A stretch of 64,000 nt of DNA from Ensifer oleiphilus (lineage in GTDB: Bacteria > Pseudomonadota > Alphaproteobacteria > Rhizobiales > Rhizobiaceae): the NCBI RefSeq assembly GCF_013371465.1, contig NZ_JABWDU010000001.1, positions 496,001 to 560,000 on the forward strand, read 5' to 3'. Within the stretch, counting starts at the first letter, position 1. Each line of letters opens with the position of its first letter. Of the stretch, positions 8,116 to 17,641 are shown piece by piece. Both the position numbers and the translations under genes were made by a program. The notes under the pieces are model-generated. The model searched no databases and was not told where the DNA came from. It was given only the letters and a program-made list of their open reading frames with translations.

Positions 8116-9179
8116 TCGAGGCGGCTGTCGCGCAGATCGCGGATCGATGTCAGGCCTTCGCGATCGCAGAGATCGGAAAGCCCGCGCACGATCCGCCCGG
8201 GAAGCGCCGGTCCTTCATAGACCATGCAGGAATAGAGCTGCACCAGATCGGCACCGGCACGGATCTTTTCCGCAGCCGTTTCGGCCGAGCTGACGCCACC
8301 GACGCCGATGATCGGCAGGTCCGGCCCGACGCGTTTGCGCATGCGGGCGAGCACGGCCGTCGATTTTTCAAACAGCGGCTTGCCGGAAAGGCCGCCGGCT
8401 TCCTTCGCCTGGGCCTGATCCTTGAGACCATCGCGCGAAAGCGTAGTGTTCGAAACAATCAGGCCGTCGAGATCTTGGGCAAGCGCTTCGGCGGCGATGT
8501 CGTCCATGCCTTCTTCGGTCAGATCGGGTGCGATCTTGAGGAACACCGGCACGCGCCTGTTACTGCGCGAGGCTTCCTCGTCGCGTGCGGCAAGCACCGC
8601 CGAAAGCAGCGTCGCCAGGCTCTCGCGGGCCTGCAGGTCGCGAAGGCCGGGCGTGTTCGGCGAGGAGATGTTGGCGGTGAAGTACTTGGCGACCGCGTAG
8701 AAGGTGTGGATGCCGCTGACATAGTCGCCGATACGGTCGGCGCTGTCCTTGTTGGCGCCGATATTGACGCCGATCAGCGCATCCCGCGAGCAGGCCTTCA
8801 GCCGCGCCAAGGCTGCGCCATGACCCTCATTGTTGAAGCCGAGGCGATTGATCACCGCTTCGTCTTCGACCAGACGGAAGATGCGCGGCTTGTCGTTGCC
8901 CGACTGCGGGCGCGGGGTCACCGTGCCGATCTCGGTGAAGCCGAAACCGATCTTCAGCAGCGCTTCCGGTACTTCGGCGTTCTTGTCGTAGCCGGCGGCC
9001 ATGCCGATCGGGTTGGGGAAGACAAGGCCGGCAACGGTCTGGGCGAGCCGCATGTCCTGCCCCCTTGGACAGCTCGGCACGAGGCCGGTCTTCAGAGCCT
9101 TGATCGACAGGCCGTGGGCGGCTTCCGGATCGAAGAGAAAGAGGCCGCGGCGGGCGAGATTGGCAAAGGGATTGTTCAT
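8091..9179 (-). CDS. pyrD: Dihydroorotate dehydrogenase (quinone), class 2
   Basis: A 362-residue enzyme oxidising dihydroorotate to orotate in pyrimidine synthesis, with electrons going to membrane quinone. Class 2 features: an N-terminal helical extension (residues 1-40) for membrane association, FPNPIGMAAGYDKNAE near 55, NISSPNTPGLRDLQ near 175 with the catalytic Ser, and the FMN phosphate site GVGGVSSAETAAEKIRAGAD near 310. Its start overlaps the stop of the DUF952 gene by four bases (ATGA type), so the two are translationally coupled. Confidence 0.96.
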   Translation of the reverse strand: MNNPFANLARRGLFLFDPEAAHGLSIKALKTGLVPSCPRGQDMRLAQTVAGLVFPNPIGMAAGYDKNAEVPEALLKIGFGFTEIGTVTPRPQSGNDKPRIFRLVEDEAVINRLGFNNEGHGAALARLKACSRDALIGVNIGANKDSADRIGDYVSGIHTFYAVAKYFTANISSPNTPGLRDLQARESLATLLSAVLAARDEEASRSNRRVPVFLKIAPDLTEEGMDDIAAEALAQDLDGLIVSNTTLSRDGLKDQAQAKEAGGLSGKPLFEKSTAVLARMRKRVGPDLPIIGVGGVSSAETAAEKIRAGADLVQLYSCMVYEGPALPGRIVRGLSDLCDREGLTSIRDLRDSRLDYWAERKV

Positions 9180-9523
9180 GCGTCGAGTTCCGGGAAGATG
9201 TGACGGCCGTCGGCGCCGAGTGGCAGCGGCTTTTCCCAGAGCACGGCCGAAAGGAACAGCGGTGCATGGAGATGCGGAAAAAGGGCACCGCCGCGCGACG
9301 GTTCATACACCAGCTCTTCACCCAGCGCATCGCCATCGATCGCAACCAGCAGCAGGCCTTCCTGCCCTTCGAAGTGGCGGGCGGCGGTTTCGATTGCCTG
9401 CTCACCGGTCGAAAAGTGGATGAAGCCGTCTGTAAGGTCGATAGGCGCGCCATTGAAACGGCCGGTGCGCCTGGCTTCCTGCCATAGTGCGGCCGGAACG
9501 ATCTTGTATATGATTGAGCTCAT
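9176..9523 (-). CDS. DUF952 domain-containing protein
   Basis: A 115-residue protein. DUF952 features are IYKIVPAALWQEA at the N-terminus, DGFIHFSTGEQAIETAARHF in the middle, and a C-terminal EPSRGGALFPHLHAPL. The family has an ADP-ribosyltransferase-like fold in some structure-based groupings, but its biochemical role is unknown. It sits directly upstream of pyrD with a four-base overlap, an arrangement I recall from other rhizobia. The start is the ATG at 9523; the longer open frame upstream has no matching signal. Confidence 0.85.
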   Translation of the reverse strand: MSSIIYKIVPAALWQEARRTGRFNGAPIDLTDGFIHFSTGEQAIETAARHFEGQEGLLLVAIDGDALGEELVYEPSRGGALFPHLHAPLFLSAVLWEKPLPLGADGRHIFPELDA

Positions 9524-9645
9524 GATGCCCGCTTGTCCGTCGTGATATCTTGTCGTGGCCTTGCCGCAAATATCGGCAATTGTCCATTGCTGAAGGTCGT
9601 TCACCGGCGGATTTCCGCCCTGATGTCCGCAATGGAGAGGAAGTG

Positions 9646-10065
9646 ATGAAGAAAGCAATCGCAGTTCTGCTGGTCGCCGCTGGCTTTGGCCTTGCCGCAG
9701 GCGCGCGCGCCCAGGAGCCGACACCCGGTCGCTACGCCATGCAGAAGTCGGAGACCGGCATTGCCCGGCTCGACACCCAGACCGGCGAGGTCTCGCTCTG
9801 CCTGGAGAAGGATGGCCAACTCGTCTGCCGCATGGCCGCCGATGAGCGCACGGCCTTCGAGTTGGAGATCGATCTATTGACCAAGCGGGTGGAAGCGTTG
9901 GAAAAGGCCGTCGAATCCGGTGGAGGCGTCGCAAAACCGGACCTTCCGACCGACGAAGAGATTGACCGGACAATGGGCATCATGGAAAGAATGATGCGCA
10001 AGTTCATGGATATCGTGAAGGATCTTGACGGCAGCAGCGACCCCGCGTCGCCGCAGAAGACCTGA
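9646..10065 (+). CDS. Secreted hypothetical protein with coiled coil
   Basis: A 139-residue protein with a clear signal peptide (MKKAIAVLLVAAGFGLAAGARA, probable cleavage after ARA). A short conserved-looking stretch with two Cys follows (EVSLCLEKDGQLVCRMAADE), then a charged coiled-coil segment around residues 65-85 and a Met-rich helix near 105. It is probably periplasmic. GGAGAGGAAG precedes the ATG. I do not recognise a named family. It lies between pyrD-DUF952 and the response regulator, with a separate transcription unit likely. Confidence 0.75.
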   Translation: MKKAIAVLLVAAGFGLAAGARAQEPTPGRYAMQKSETGIARLDTQTGEVSLCLEKDGQLVCRMAADERTAFELEIDLLTKRVEALEKAVESGGGVAKPDLPTDEEIDRTMGIMERMMRKFMDIVKDLDGSSDPASPQKT

Positions 10066-10140
10066 CGGGTCGGACGGACCGTGCGGCGACAACCGGCGTG
10101 GGGACGTGGGTTGTAGCCGAAGCTCTTGGGAGGGAGCGAC

Positions 10141-10791
10141 ATGACGCCGGACATGACCATCATCATCGCAGACGATCACCCGCTGTTTCGTGGCGCGATG
10201 CGGCAGGCATTGAGCGGCATGGCCGGTGCGCCTGCCATCGTCGAAGCCGGCGACTTTGCCGCCGCCCGCAAGGCCGCCGCCGATTGTCCCGATGCCGACC
10301 TGATGCTGCTCGACCTGACCATGCCGGGTGTCAGCGGCCTGTCGGGCCTGATTGCGCTGCGCGCCGAATTTCCAAGCCTGCCGGTCATGGTGGTGTCTGC
10401 CCATGACGATCCCGCGACGATCCACCGTGCGCTCGATCTCGGCGCCTCCGGCTTCCTGTCGAAATCGGCGGGCATCGAGGAAATCCGCGGTGGTATCGAG
10501 AAAGTCATGGCCGGCGAAGTCTTCGTGCCGGCCGGCTATACGCAGGGGCAGGAATATGAGCCCGAGGTGGCCGATCTCCTGCAGCGGCTGCAGACATTGA
10601 CGCCGCAGCAATCGCGGGTGCTCAGCATGCTCGGCGAGGGCCTGCTCAACAAGCAGATCGCCTATGAACTCGGGGTTTCCGAGGCGACCATCAAGGCGCA
10701 TGTCTCGGCGATCCTGTTGAAACTCAACGTCGACAGCCGCACGCAGGCGGTCATCCAGCTTTCGAAGATAGGCACGGTCGCGGCGGCCTGA
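10141..10791 (+). CDS. LuxR/NarL-type response regulator (CrbR-like)
   Basis: A 216-residue regulator. The receiver domain (about 5-125) shows the acidic pair DDHPLFRGAM, the phosphoacceptor Asp in LMLLDLTMPG near residue 58, the Ser in VVSAHD and the Lys in FLSKS. The C-terminal LuxR helix-turn-helix spans about 150-210 (LTPQQSRVLSMLGEGLLNKQ, then VSEATIKAHVSAILLKL). The ATG follows GGGAGGGAGCGAC. It converges on the SLC5-type hybrid kinase with only 16 bases between stop codons, suggesting a CrbS/CrbR-like pair. In other bacteria that system controls acetyl-CoA synthetase and carbon use. Confidence 0.88.
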   Translation: MTPDMTIIIADDHPLFRGAMRQALSGMAGAPAIVEAGDFAAARKAAADCPDADLMLLDLTMPGVSGLSGLIALRAEFPSLPVMVVSAHDDPATIHRALDLGASGFLSKSAGIEEIRGGIEKVMAGEVFVPAGYTQGQEYEPEVADLLQRLQTLTPQQSRVLSMLGEGLLNKQIAYELGVSEATIKAHVSAILLKLNVDSRTQAVIQLSKIGTVAAA

Positions 10792-10807
10792 AGTCGCCGG
10801 ATCAGGC

Positions 10808-13800
10808 TTACTCCGCCGCCGCTTTCGCAGCTGTTGAAAGCTGGGTCAGCCACGCGCGCATTGCGGCGGGGCGAACCGGCTTGTTCTGCAGGCCGACGCC
10901 GTCGCGTTCCGCAGCACCACGGACTTCCGGCGATCGGTCGGCAGTGACCAGCAGGGCCGGGATGTTTTCGCCAAACAGCGCCCGGATCCGAGCGATCGCC
11001 TCGATCCCTGTGCCGTCGTCGAGGTGGTAGTCGGCAATGATGGCATGCGGGCGCTCCTGCGCGGACGCCGACACCTCAGTGCAGGCGGTAAGCGATTCCG
11101 CCGTCGTGACGACGCAGCCCCAGCCCGATAGCAGCACCCGCATGCCTTCGATGATGCGCGGTTCATTGTCGATGCAGAGCACGCGCAGCCCGTTGAGCGC
11201 CTCGCTGGCCTTCGTCGTCGGGGCAGGCCCGACGGTGACCCGTTCTCCAGCGGTCGGATCGAGCGGCACGGTGACCTTGAAGCCGGTGCCCTTGCCGGGT
11301 TTCGACTGCAGGCTGACAGGATGGTTGAGCACGCGCGAGATACGGTCGACGATCGAAAGCCCCAGGCCAAGGCCGGACGCGGTGCGCGCGCCTTCGTCAA
11401 GCCGGGCGAACTCCTTGAAGACCGTGCGGAACTTGGAAGCGGGTATGCCGATGCCGGAATCCAGCACCTCGATCGTCGCCATCTTGCCGCGCCGGCGCAC
11501 GCCGACGAGCACCTTGCCCCGAAGCGTATATTTGACCGCGTTCGAGACAAGGTTCTGGACGACGCGCCTGAGCAGGTTCGGGTCGGTGCGCACCACCAGC
11601 GACGTCGGCATCACCACCAGTTCTAGGTCTTTTGCCCGCGCCATCGGTGCGAAATCCGTTTCGACGCGGCGCAGGAGATCGTTGAGCGGCACGGACTGCA
11701 GCCGTGCCTTCATCGCCCCGGTGTCGAGGCGGGAGATATCGAGCACGGCGCCGAGAATGGCCTCGACCGATTCGAGCGAGGAATCGATGTTTTCCACCAG
11801 CGTGCTGTTGTCGGATTCCCCCAGTCGCTCGACAAGCGAGGACGAGTAGAGCCGGGCGGCGTTGAGCGGCTGCAGGATGTCGTGGCCGGCGGCGGCAAAG
11901 AACCGCGTCTTGCCGATATTGGCTTCTTCGGCCGCCGCCCGCGCTTCGGCCAGCTCGTGGTTCACGCGGGTCAATTCACCGGTGCGCTCGGCGACGCGCA
12001 GCTCAAGCGTTTCGTTGGCCTGTTTCAGCGCCATGTCGGCGGCGACGCGCTGGGTGATGTCGGTATAGGTCGTGACGATGCCCTTGTCGGGCATGGCATT
12101 GGTGCGCACTTCGATGATCTGCTGATCGTTGCCTAGCTCAAGCAGGAACGGCTTGTCGAGCGTCAGGAAGTTGGCGATCAGTCGCTTCTCGTCCTCCTTG
12201 CGGATGTCACCGCGCTTGGTGAGAATCGCGACGATGTCGGCCAGCGGAAAGCCCACCTGGCCGGCCGCCTCCGGCAGGTCGAGCAGCTGGCGGAAGCGCC
12301 TGTTCCATATGATCAGATTGTTGGCATTGTCGAAGACGGCGATGCCCTGGTCCATCTGCGAAAGCGCGGTCTGCAGCATATCCTGATTGTATTGCAGCGC
12401 TTCGCTTGCCTGGTCGAGCAGCCAGGCCGTATCCGATGAAGTGTCGTCCACCCGCTGCAGCACCAGCGAAAAGACGAGGCGCGCGGAGGACGAACCGATG
12501 GCGCTGCCGAGCAGCTGCTCGGAAAAATGCACGAGCGCCATGTCGGCCGGAGCATTGTCGTCGAGCCAGCGGCCGGACTGGCGTTCATAGGTGTGGAACG
12601 AGCGCTGCATCCGCTCGTCGCCCATGTAGCGGGCGATCGTCGCCTTGAGGTCGCGAACGGTAACCTTGGTCTTGCGGCCACGAAACGCTCTTTCGCTGCG
12701 CGAGCGCCTGGTGATGAAGACGCCGGCCTGGAACCGTTCGAGCGGCTTGGGCGCACGCGTCAGGGAGGCGAGCACATACATGGTCAGGTTGACCAGCAGG
12801 CTGAGGGCCGTGGCGTTGACCAACGGATCGGCGTCGGCTCCGGAAAAGACGTCGGTGAAGGGAAGCAGGAAGCTGAGCACCGTCGTTGCGACATGCGAGT
12901 TGTCAGGCCCGCCAAGGCTCGGCAGGAACAGGAGATAGGCCCAGACGAAGAAACCCGAGACCATGCCACAGATCGCGCCACGGGCATTGGCCTGCCGCCA
13001 GACGAGACCGCCGAGCAGCGACGGGGCCATCTGTGAGATCGCGACAAAAGACAGCAGGCCGAGCGAGGCGAGACCGGCGCTGATGTCGGCCGAACGGTAA
13101 TAGGCATAGCCGAGCAAAAGCACGACGAAGATCGCCGTACGGCGGATGTTGAGCAGCGTGCCTGCGAGATTTTCCTGCAGCCCACCTCGCTGGCCGAGGT
13201 TTCGGCGCAGGAACACCGGCATGACGATATCGTTGGAGATCATGATCGACAGCGCCACGGAGGCGACGATGACCATCGCCGTCGCGGCGGAAAAACCGCC
13301 GATGAAAGTGATCAGCGTCAACAGCGGCAGGCCGTTGGCGAGCGGCAGCGTCAGGAGATAGAGGTCGGCGTCGCCGGAGCCGGAGAAGGTCAGGATGCCG
13401 GCGATGGCGATGGGCAGGACGAAGAGGTTGATGGCGACGAGATAGAGCGGAAAGAGAATGCCGGCGGTGCGCAATTCGCCTTCCGTGCGGTTCTCGACGA
13501 CGGTGACGTGAAACTGCCGCGGCAGCATGATGATCGCGAAGGCCGAGGTGACGATCAGGAGGATCCAGCGCGCGATCGGCGTTTCGTAGTGGAGCGCCTG
13601 CTCGACCGCCGGGCTCTGCTGGGCGAGCGCCCACAGGTGCGACGGTCCGTCGAAGATCACGAAGACGATGTAGAGGCCGGCGGTGATCAGCGCCACCAGC
13701 TTGACCACCGATTCCATCGCGATCGCCAGGATTAGGCCGTCCTGGTGTTCGGTGGCATCCGTATGGCGGGTGCCGAAGACGATGGCGAAGCAGGCGAGAA

Positions 13801-14311
13801 ACAGGGTGACGAGAAGCGGCAGGTCGATGAAGCTTTGCCCAGCGCCGATGCCATAGTCGCTGGTGTTGATCATGGCCGCGACCGAGCTCGAGATCGCCTT
13901 CAGCTGTAGCGCGATATAGGGCACGGCGCCGACCAGCGAAATCAGCGCGACGATCGCGGCGACCGCGGGGTTCTTGCCGTGTCGGGCGGCAATGAAGTCG
14001 GCGACCGACGTCAGCTTCTCGGTCTTGGCGAGCCGGATGATCTTGCGGATCAGCGGCATGCCGAGTGTGAACATCAGGATCGGGCCGATGTAGATGCCGG
14101 TGAATTCGAGGCCACGCTCGGCCGCAAGCCCGATGCCGCCGAAATAGGTCCAGGACGTGCAATAGATCGCAAGGCTCAGCGCATAGACCAGCGGCCTGCC
14201 TTTGACCGCAGAGCTTTTTCTCCTGGCCCGCCTGTCGCCGTAGCTTGCGACTGCGAAAAGCAGCAGCAGATAGGCGAAAGCCGAGGCGAAGATGACCGAA
14301 CCCGAGAGCAT
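10808..14311 (-). CDS. SLC5-type hybrid sensor histidine kinase (CrbS-like)
   Basis: A 1167-residue membrane kinase. Residues 1 to about 510 are a sodium:solute symporter-like domain (YCTSWTYFGGIGLAAERGLE near 50, about 13 membrane segments). Next comes a STAC-like linker (about 515-650), a PAS domain (655-770; GIAVFDNANNLIIWNRRFRQ) and a coiled coil. The HisKA domain has phosphoacceptor His810 in AAAGHDILQPLNA, the ATPase domain contains N (NLVSNAVKY) and G boxes (DSGIGIP, GLGLGLSI), and a receiver domain has Asp1094 (IIADYHLDDGTG). This order is that of CrbS/ErcS-prime/NahK-type kinases. The transporter half may sense or carry a short organic acid. GGAGG precedes the ATG at 14311. Partner: the convergent LuxR-type regulator. 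Confidence 0.93.
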   Translation of the reverse strand: MLSGSVIFASAFAYLLLLFAVASYGDRRARRKSSAVKGRPLVYALSLAIYCTSWTYFGGIGLAAERGLEFTGIYIGPILMFTLGMPLIRKIIRLAKTEKLTSVADFIAARHGKNPAVAAIVALISLVGAVPYIALQLKAISSSVAAMINTSDYGIGAGQSFIDLPLLVTLFLACFAIVFGTRHTDATEHQDGLILAIAMESVVKLVALITAGLYIVFVIFDGPSHLWALAQQSPAVEQALHYETPIARWILLIVTSAFAIIMLPRQFHVTVVENRTEGELRTAGILFPLYLVAINLFVLPIAIAGILTFSGSGDADLYLLTLPLANGLPLLTLITFIGGFSAATAMVIVASVALSIMISNDIVMPVFLRRNLGQRGGLQENLAGTLLNIRRTAIFVVLLLGYAYYRSADISAGLASLGLLSFVAISQMAPSLLGGLVWRQANARGAICGMVSGFFVWAYLLFLPSLGGPDNSHVATTVLSFLLPFTDVFSGADADPLVNATALSLLVNLTMYVLASLTRAPKPLERFQAGVFITRRSRSERAFRGRKTKVTVRDLKATIARYMGDERMQRSFHTYERQSGRWLDDNAPADMALVHFSEQLLGSAIGSSSARLVFSLVLQRVDDTSSDTAWLLDQASEALQYNQDMLQTALSQMDQGIAVFDNANNLIIWNRRFRQLLDLPEAAGQVGFPLADIVAILTKRGDIRKEDEKRLIANFLTLDKPFLLELGNDQQIIEVRTNAMPDKGIVTTYTDITQRVAADMALKQANETLELRVAERTGELTRVNHELAEARAAAEEANIGKTRFFAAAGHDILQPLNAARLYSSSLVERLGESDNSTLVENIDSSLESVEAILGAVLDISRLDTGAMKARLQSVPLNDLLRRVETDFAPMARAKDLELVVMPTSLVVRTDPNLLRRVVQNLVSNAVKYTLRGKVLVGVRRRGKMATIEVLDSGIGIPASKFRTVFKEFARLDEGARTASGLGLGLSIVDRISRVLNHPVSLQSKPGKGTGFKVTVPLDPTAGERVTVGPAPTTKASEALNGLRVLCIDNEPRIIEGMRVLLSGWGCVVTTAESLTACTEVSASAQERPHAIIADYHLDDGTGIEAIARIRALFGENIPALLVTADRSPEVRGAAERDGVGLQNKPVRPAAMRAWLTQLSTAAKAAAE

Positions 14312-14585
14312 GCCTCATTCCTCCGGGCGTCAGCATAGGCCAAGTCCGGGAGGTTGAGAATTGCCTCCGGCATCAGTCTTAAGTCCAAGGCGAGACTGGG
14401 AAAAACGTGGCCGGTCTGCAGTCTTGGATCGCGTGCGGCCCGCGACCGCAGAACTCGCTTGCACGCGATTTGATCAAAGGCAAAGAAAGGTTTCTTCGCT
14501 GGCGGCTTTGGTTTAGATTTCGTGAACGGTTGCAGCGCGGGACAGCGCCGGCGGTCGCCTTCAACGGGGATATACGGAGAGACGT

Positions 14586-15014
14586 ATGCTGAATGAGTTC
14601 AAAGAGTTTATTGCCCGCGGGAACGTCATGGATCTCGCGGTCGGTGTGATCATCGGCGCTGCCTTCAGCAAGATTGTCACGTCGGTTGTCGAAGACCTCG
14701 TGATGCCGATCGTCGGCGCTCTGACGGGCGGCGGCTTCGATTTCTCCAATTACTTCCTGCCGCTCTCGGCCAATGTGACGGCGACGTCTCTGGCTGCTGC
14801 CCGTCAGCAGGGTGCCGTCTTTGCCTATGGCAACTTCATCACCGTCCTCATCAACTTCCTGATCCTCGCCTGGATTATCTTCCTGATGATCAAGGCGGTG
14901 AACCGCATGCGCGCATCGCTCGAAAAGCAGAAGCAAGCAGCACCGGCCGCACCGCCGCCGGAGGACATCCTGCTTCTGTCGGAAATTCGCGACCTGTTGA
15001 AACAGCGCGCCTGA
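14586..15014 (+). CDS. mscL: Large-conductance mechanosensitive channel
   Basis: A 142-residue channel that opens under membrane tension to release solutes on osmotic downshock. The first 50 residues are strongly MscL-like: [20 protein letters not shown] followed by [19 protein letters not shown] (TM1 pore helix). TM2 is the [19 protein letters not shown] segment near residue 90, and a C-terminal helical bundle ends in [19 protein letters not shown] precedes the start. It is divergent from the hybrid kinase, with a 274-base shared upstream region. A hairpin terminator follows. Confidence 0.97.
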   Translation: MLNEFKEFIARGNVMDLAVGVIIGAAFSKIVTSVVEDLVMPIVGALTGGGFDFSNYFLPLSANVTATSLAAARQQGAVFAYGNFITVLINFLILAWIIFLMIKAVNRMRASLEKQKQAAPAAPPPEDILLLSEIRDLLKQRA

Positions 15015-15022
15015 GTTTTGTT

Positions 15023-15056
15023 TTCGCGGGCTCCGCCCAGGGGCGGAGTCCGCGAA
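15023..15056 (+). terminator. Hairpin downstream of mscL
   Basis: Fifteen-base arms 15023-15037 and 15042-15056 (TTCGCGGGCTCCGCC and its complement, with one G-T pair) enclose a 4-base loop. It starts 8 bases after the mscL stop. The 3' side reads GCGAAAC rather than a U-run, so it may be a factor-assisted terminator or mRNA-stabilising end. Confidence 0.6.
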
Positions 15057-15262
15057 ACATCACAGAAATCAATAAACCGGTCAGATAAAGTCGTGTGATC
15101 GCCGCTGCGAAAGCGGCTAGAAGCGATGGGCAATTGCGGAGCGGGGTTGAGGAAAGGCATGTGCGGCCTTCCGATCGCCTGTCTCTAACCTATCAGAATC
15201 GTTCACGTTTATCATCCTGTGGACGATCCGTCCCAAGATCGTCGTGATCCAGGAGCCCGTCG

Positions 15263-16429
15263 ATGACCATCATGACCACCATCAGCCCCCGTGCACTCGC
15301 AGCGCCGGAAAGCGGCATCGTCGAGGTTGTGAATTATGCCCGTGGGCGCGACGGTCTGATCCCGCTCTGGGTGGGTGAAGGCGATCTTTCGACGCCAGCC
15401 TTCATTTCCGAGGCGACCAGCGAAGCGCTGCTCGCCGGTGAGACCTTCTACACCTGGCAGCGCGGCATTCCGCCGCTGCGCGAGGCGCTGTCGCGATACT
15501 ATCAGCGCCGCTTCCAGAAGGATCTGTCTCCGGACCATTTCTACGTCACCGGCTCGGGCATGCAGGCGATCAAGCTTGCGATCGAGGCCATCACCTCGCC
15601 AGGCGATGAAATGGTGCTTCTGACCCCCGCCTGGCCGAATTTTGCTGCCGCCGCCGAACTGTCGGGCGCCAAGCCGGTCCCGGTGCAGCTTCGTTTCGAA
15701 AACGGCATGTGGCAGCTCGACCTTGAGCGACTCGAAGCGGCGATAGGCCCGAAGACCAAGGCCCTGTTCATCAATACACCGTCGAACCCGACCGGCTGGA
15801 CCGCGAGCCATGACGATCTGCGCGCCATCCTTGGACTTGCGCGCAAACACGGCCTGTGGATCGTCTCCGACGAGATCTATGCGCTTTATCATTACGCTGG
15901 CGGCCGGGCGCCTTCCTTCCTCGACGTGATGGACGATGACGAGCGCATCATCTTCGTCAACTCCTTCTCCAAGAACTGGTCGATGACCGGCTGGCGCGTC
16001 GGCTGGATCGTTGCGCCGCCGGCAATCGGCCAGGTGCTTGAAAATCTGGTGCAATACGCGACCTCGGGCGTTGCACAGTTCATGCAGCGCGGCGCCGTGG
16101 TGGCTCTGGACGAGGGCGATGCTTTCGTCGACGCCAACATCGCCAAGGCGGCACAGAGCCGTGACCTGCTTTGCGACGCATTGATTGCCACCAATCGGGT
16201 CGAGACGCTGAAGCCCGACGGCGCGATCTATACGTTCCTCAAGATCGACGGCGTTACGGATTCGCGCGCGGCGGCCATCGACATCGTCGACAAGACGGGT
16301 GTCGGCCTTGCGCCGGGAACAGCCTTCGGCGATGGCGGTTCGCTGTTCATGCGTGCCTGCTTCCTGCGCGATCCGGCGCAGGTCGCCGAAGCGGCAAGCC
16401 GCCTGCAGAATTACATTCTCGGCCGCTGA
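15263..16429 (+). CDS. Class I/II PLP-dependent aminotransferase
   Basis: A 388-residue fold-type I aminotransferase. Visible motifs: YTWQRGIPPLREALSRYYQR near 70, FYVTGSGMQAIKLAIEAITS near 95, NTPSNPTGW near 175, VSDEIYALYHY near 205 (PLP-binding Asp and Tyr) and the Schiff-base Lys in NSFSKNWSMTGWRVGW near 238. The substrate is not evident; a similar rhizobial family is annotated as aspartate/aromatic-like aminotransferase. Start ATG at 15263 with AGGAG eight bases upstream; a second ATG lies three codons in. No obvious operon partner. Confidence 0.9.
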   Translation: MTIMTTISPRALAAPESGIVEVVNYARGRDGLIPLWVGEGDLSTPAFISEATSEALLAGETFYTWQRGIPPLREALSRYYQRRFQKDLSPDHFYVTGSGMQAIKLAIEAITSPGDEMVLLTPAWPNFAAAAELSGAKPVPVQLRFENGMWQLDLERLEAAIGPKTKALFINTPSNPTGWTASHDDLRAILGLARKHGLWIVSDEIYALYHYAGGRAPSFLDVMDDDERIIFVNSFSKNWSMTGWRVGWIVAPPAIGQVLENLVQYATSGVAQFMQRGAVVALDEGDAFVDANIAKAAQSRDLLCDALIATNRVETLKPDGAIYTFLKIDGVTDSRAAAIDIVDKTGVGLAPGTAFGDGGSLFMRACFLRDPAQVAEAASRLQNYILGR

Positions 16430-16609
16430 GCCTCCGTCCTGGCCTCGGCCCGTGGGTGTTGCGGCCCGCGGGTTCCCGGCGTGACCCTTTCTTAACTCTA
16501 CACCAAGGAATTGTGCCCACGCGACCGTGCCGGCGTGCCGCCTTTACCTATTCCGAAAGCATCGATGGGCTTTGCTGTCTGCGATGGTCTAGGGAACGGG
16601 ACGCAGCGA

Positions 16610-17632
16610 ATGGCCGTGTTGGTAACGGGCGGTGCCGGCTATATCGGCAGTCACATGACGTGGGCGTTGCTCGACGCGCATGAGGATGTGGTCGTGCTCG
16701 ATCGGCTATCGACCGGTTTTCGCTGGGCCGTGCCGCCCGAGGCACGCTTCTATCGCGGTGACGTCGGCGACAAGGCCTTGCTTGCGCGGATCTTTGAAGA
16801 ACACGCCATTGACGCGATCGTGCATTTTGCAGGCTCTGCGATCGTGCCTGAATCCGTTGCCCATCCATTGGCCTATTACCAAAACAACACCGCCAATACC
16901 TGCACGTTGATCGAGGCGGGCATAAAGGCCGGGGTCGGTCATTTCGTCTTTTCGTCGACGGCCGCCGTTTACGGTAGTCAGGACGGTGAAGACCCGGTCC
17001 GCGAGACGGCGACACCCCACCCGGAAAGCCCTTACGGACTGTCGAAGCTGATGGCCGAGTTGATGCTGCGGGATGCAGCGGCTGCGCATGCATTCCGCTA
17101 TGTGGCGCTGCGCTATTTCAATGTTGCCGGCGCCGACCCCAAGGGCCGAACCGGCCAGTCGACGACGGGGGCGACGCACCTGATCAAGGTCGCCTGCGAG
17201 GCCGCCCTCGGCAAAAGGCCAAAGATCGATATCTACGGAACCGACTATCCGACACCGGATGGAACCGGCGTGCGCGATTACATCCACGTCACGGATCTGG
17301 TCGAAGCCCATATGCGCGCGCTTGCCTATCTCAGGGCCGGCGGGGAGCCACTGGTCAGCAATTGCGGCTATGGCGAGGGTTTTTCCGTGTTGCAGGTCAT
17401 CGACGCCATCAGGCGCCTCTCCGGCCATGACATCGCAGTCGAGCATGGGCCGAGGCGACCGGGCGATATCGCACGTATCGTCGCCGATCCGTCGCTGGCG
17501 CGGCTGAAGCTGGATTGGGTGCCAGTCCATGCAAGCCTTGAAGTGATCGTCCAGAGTGCATTCGCCTGGGAAGAACATCTCGCACGCAAGAACAGCTACG
17601 ATCTGGCGCGTCCTCTGATCCGGCTGGCGTGA
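16610..17632 (+). CDS. galE: UDP-glucose 4-epimerase family protein
   Basis: A 340-residue extended SDR. Features: the NAD site MAVLVTGGAGYIGSHM at the N-terminus, FAGSAIVPESVAHPLAYYQN near 85, the catalytic Ser/Tyr/Lys set (SSTAAVYG near 122; the YGLSK motif near 147), and the GalE C-terminal signatures ALRYFNVAGAD and DGTGVRDYIHVTDLVEAH. It interconverts UDP-glucose and UDP-galactose, feeding surface polysaccharides. The sequence differs from the ExoB I know, so it may be a second epimerase with another UDP-sugar preference. The start at 16610 is chosen because the Rossmann motif begins there; the frame is open from 16511. Confidence 0.88.
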   Translation: MAVLVTGGAGYIGSHMTWALLDAHEDVVVLDRLSTGFRWAVPPEARFYRGDVGDKALLARIFEEHAIDAIVHFAGSAIVPESVAHPLAYYQNNTANTCTLIEAGIKAGVGHFVFSSTAAVYGSQDGEDPVRETATPHPESPYGLSKLMAELMLRDAAAAHAFRYVALRYFNVAGADPKGRTGQSTTGATHLIKVACEAALGKRPKIDIYGTDYPTPDGTGVRDYIHVTDLVEAHMRALAYLRAGGEPLVSNCGYGEGFSVLQVIDAIRRLSGHDIAVEHGPRRPGDIARIVADPSLARLKLDWVPVHASLEVIVQSAFAWEEHLARKNSYDLARPLIRLA

Positions 17633-17641
17633 GTTGCGCGA

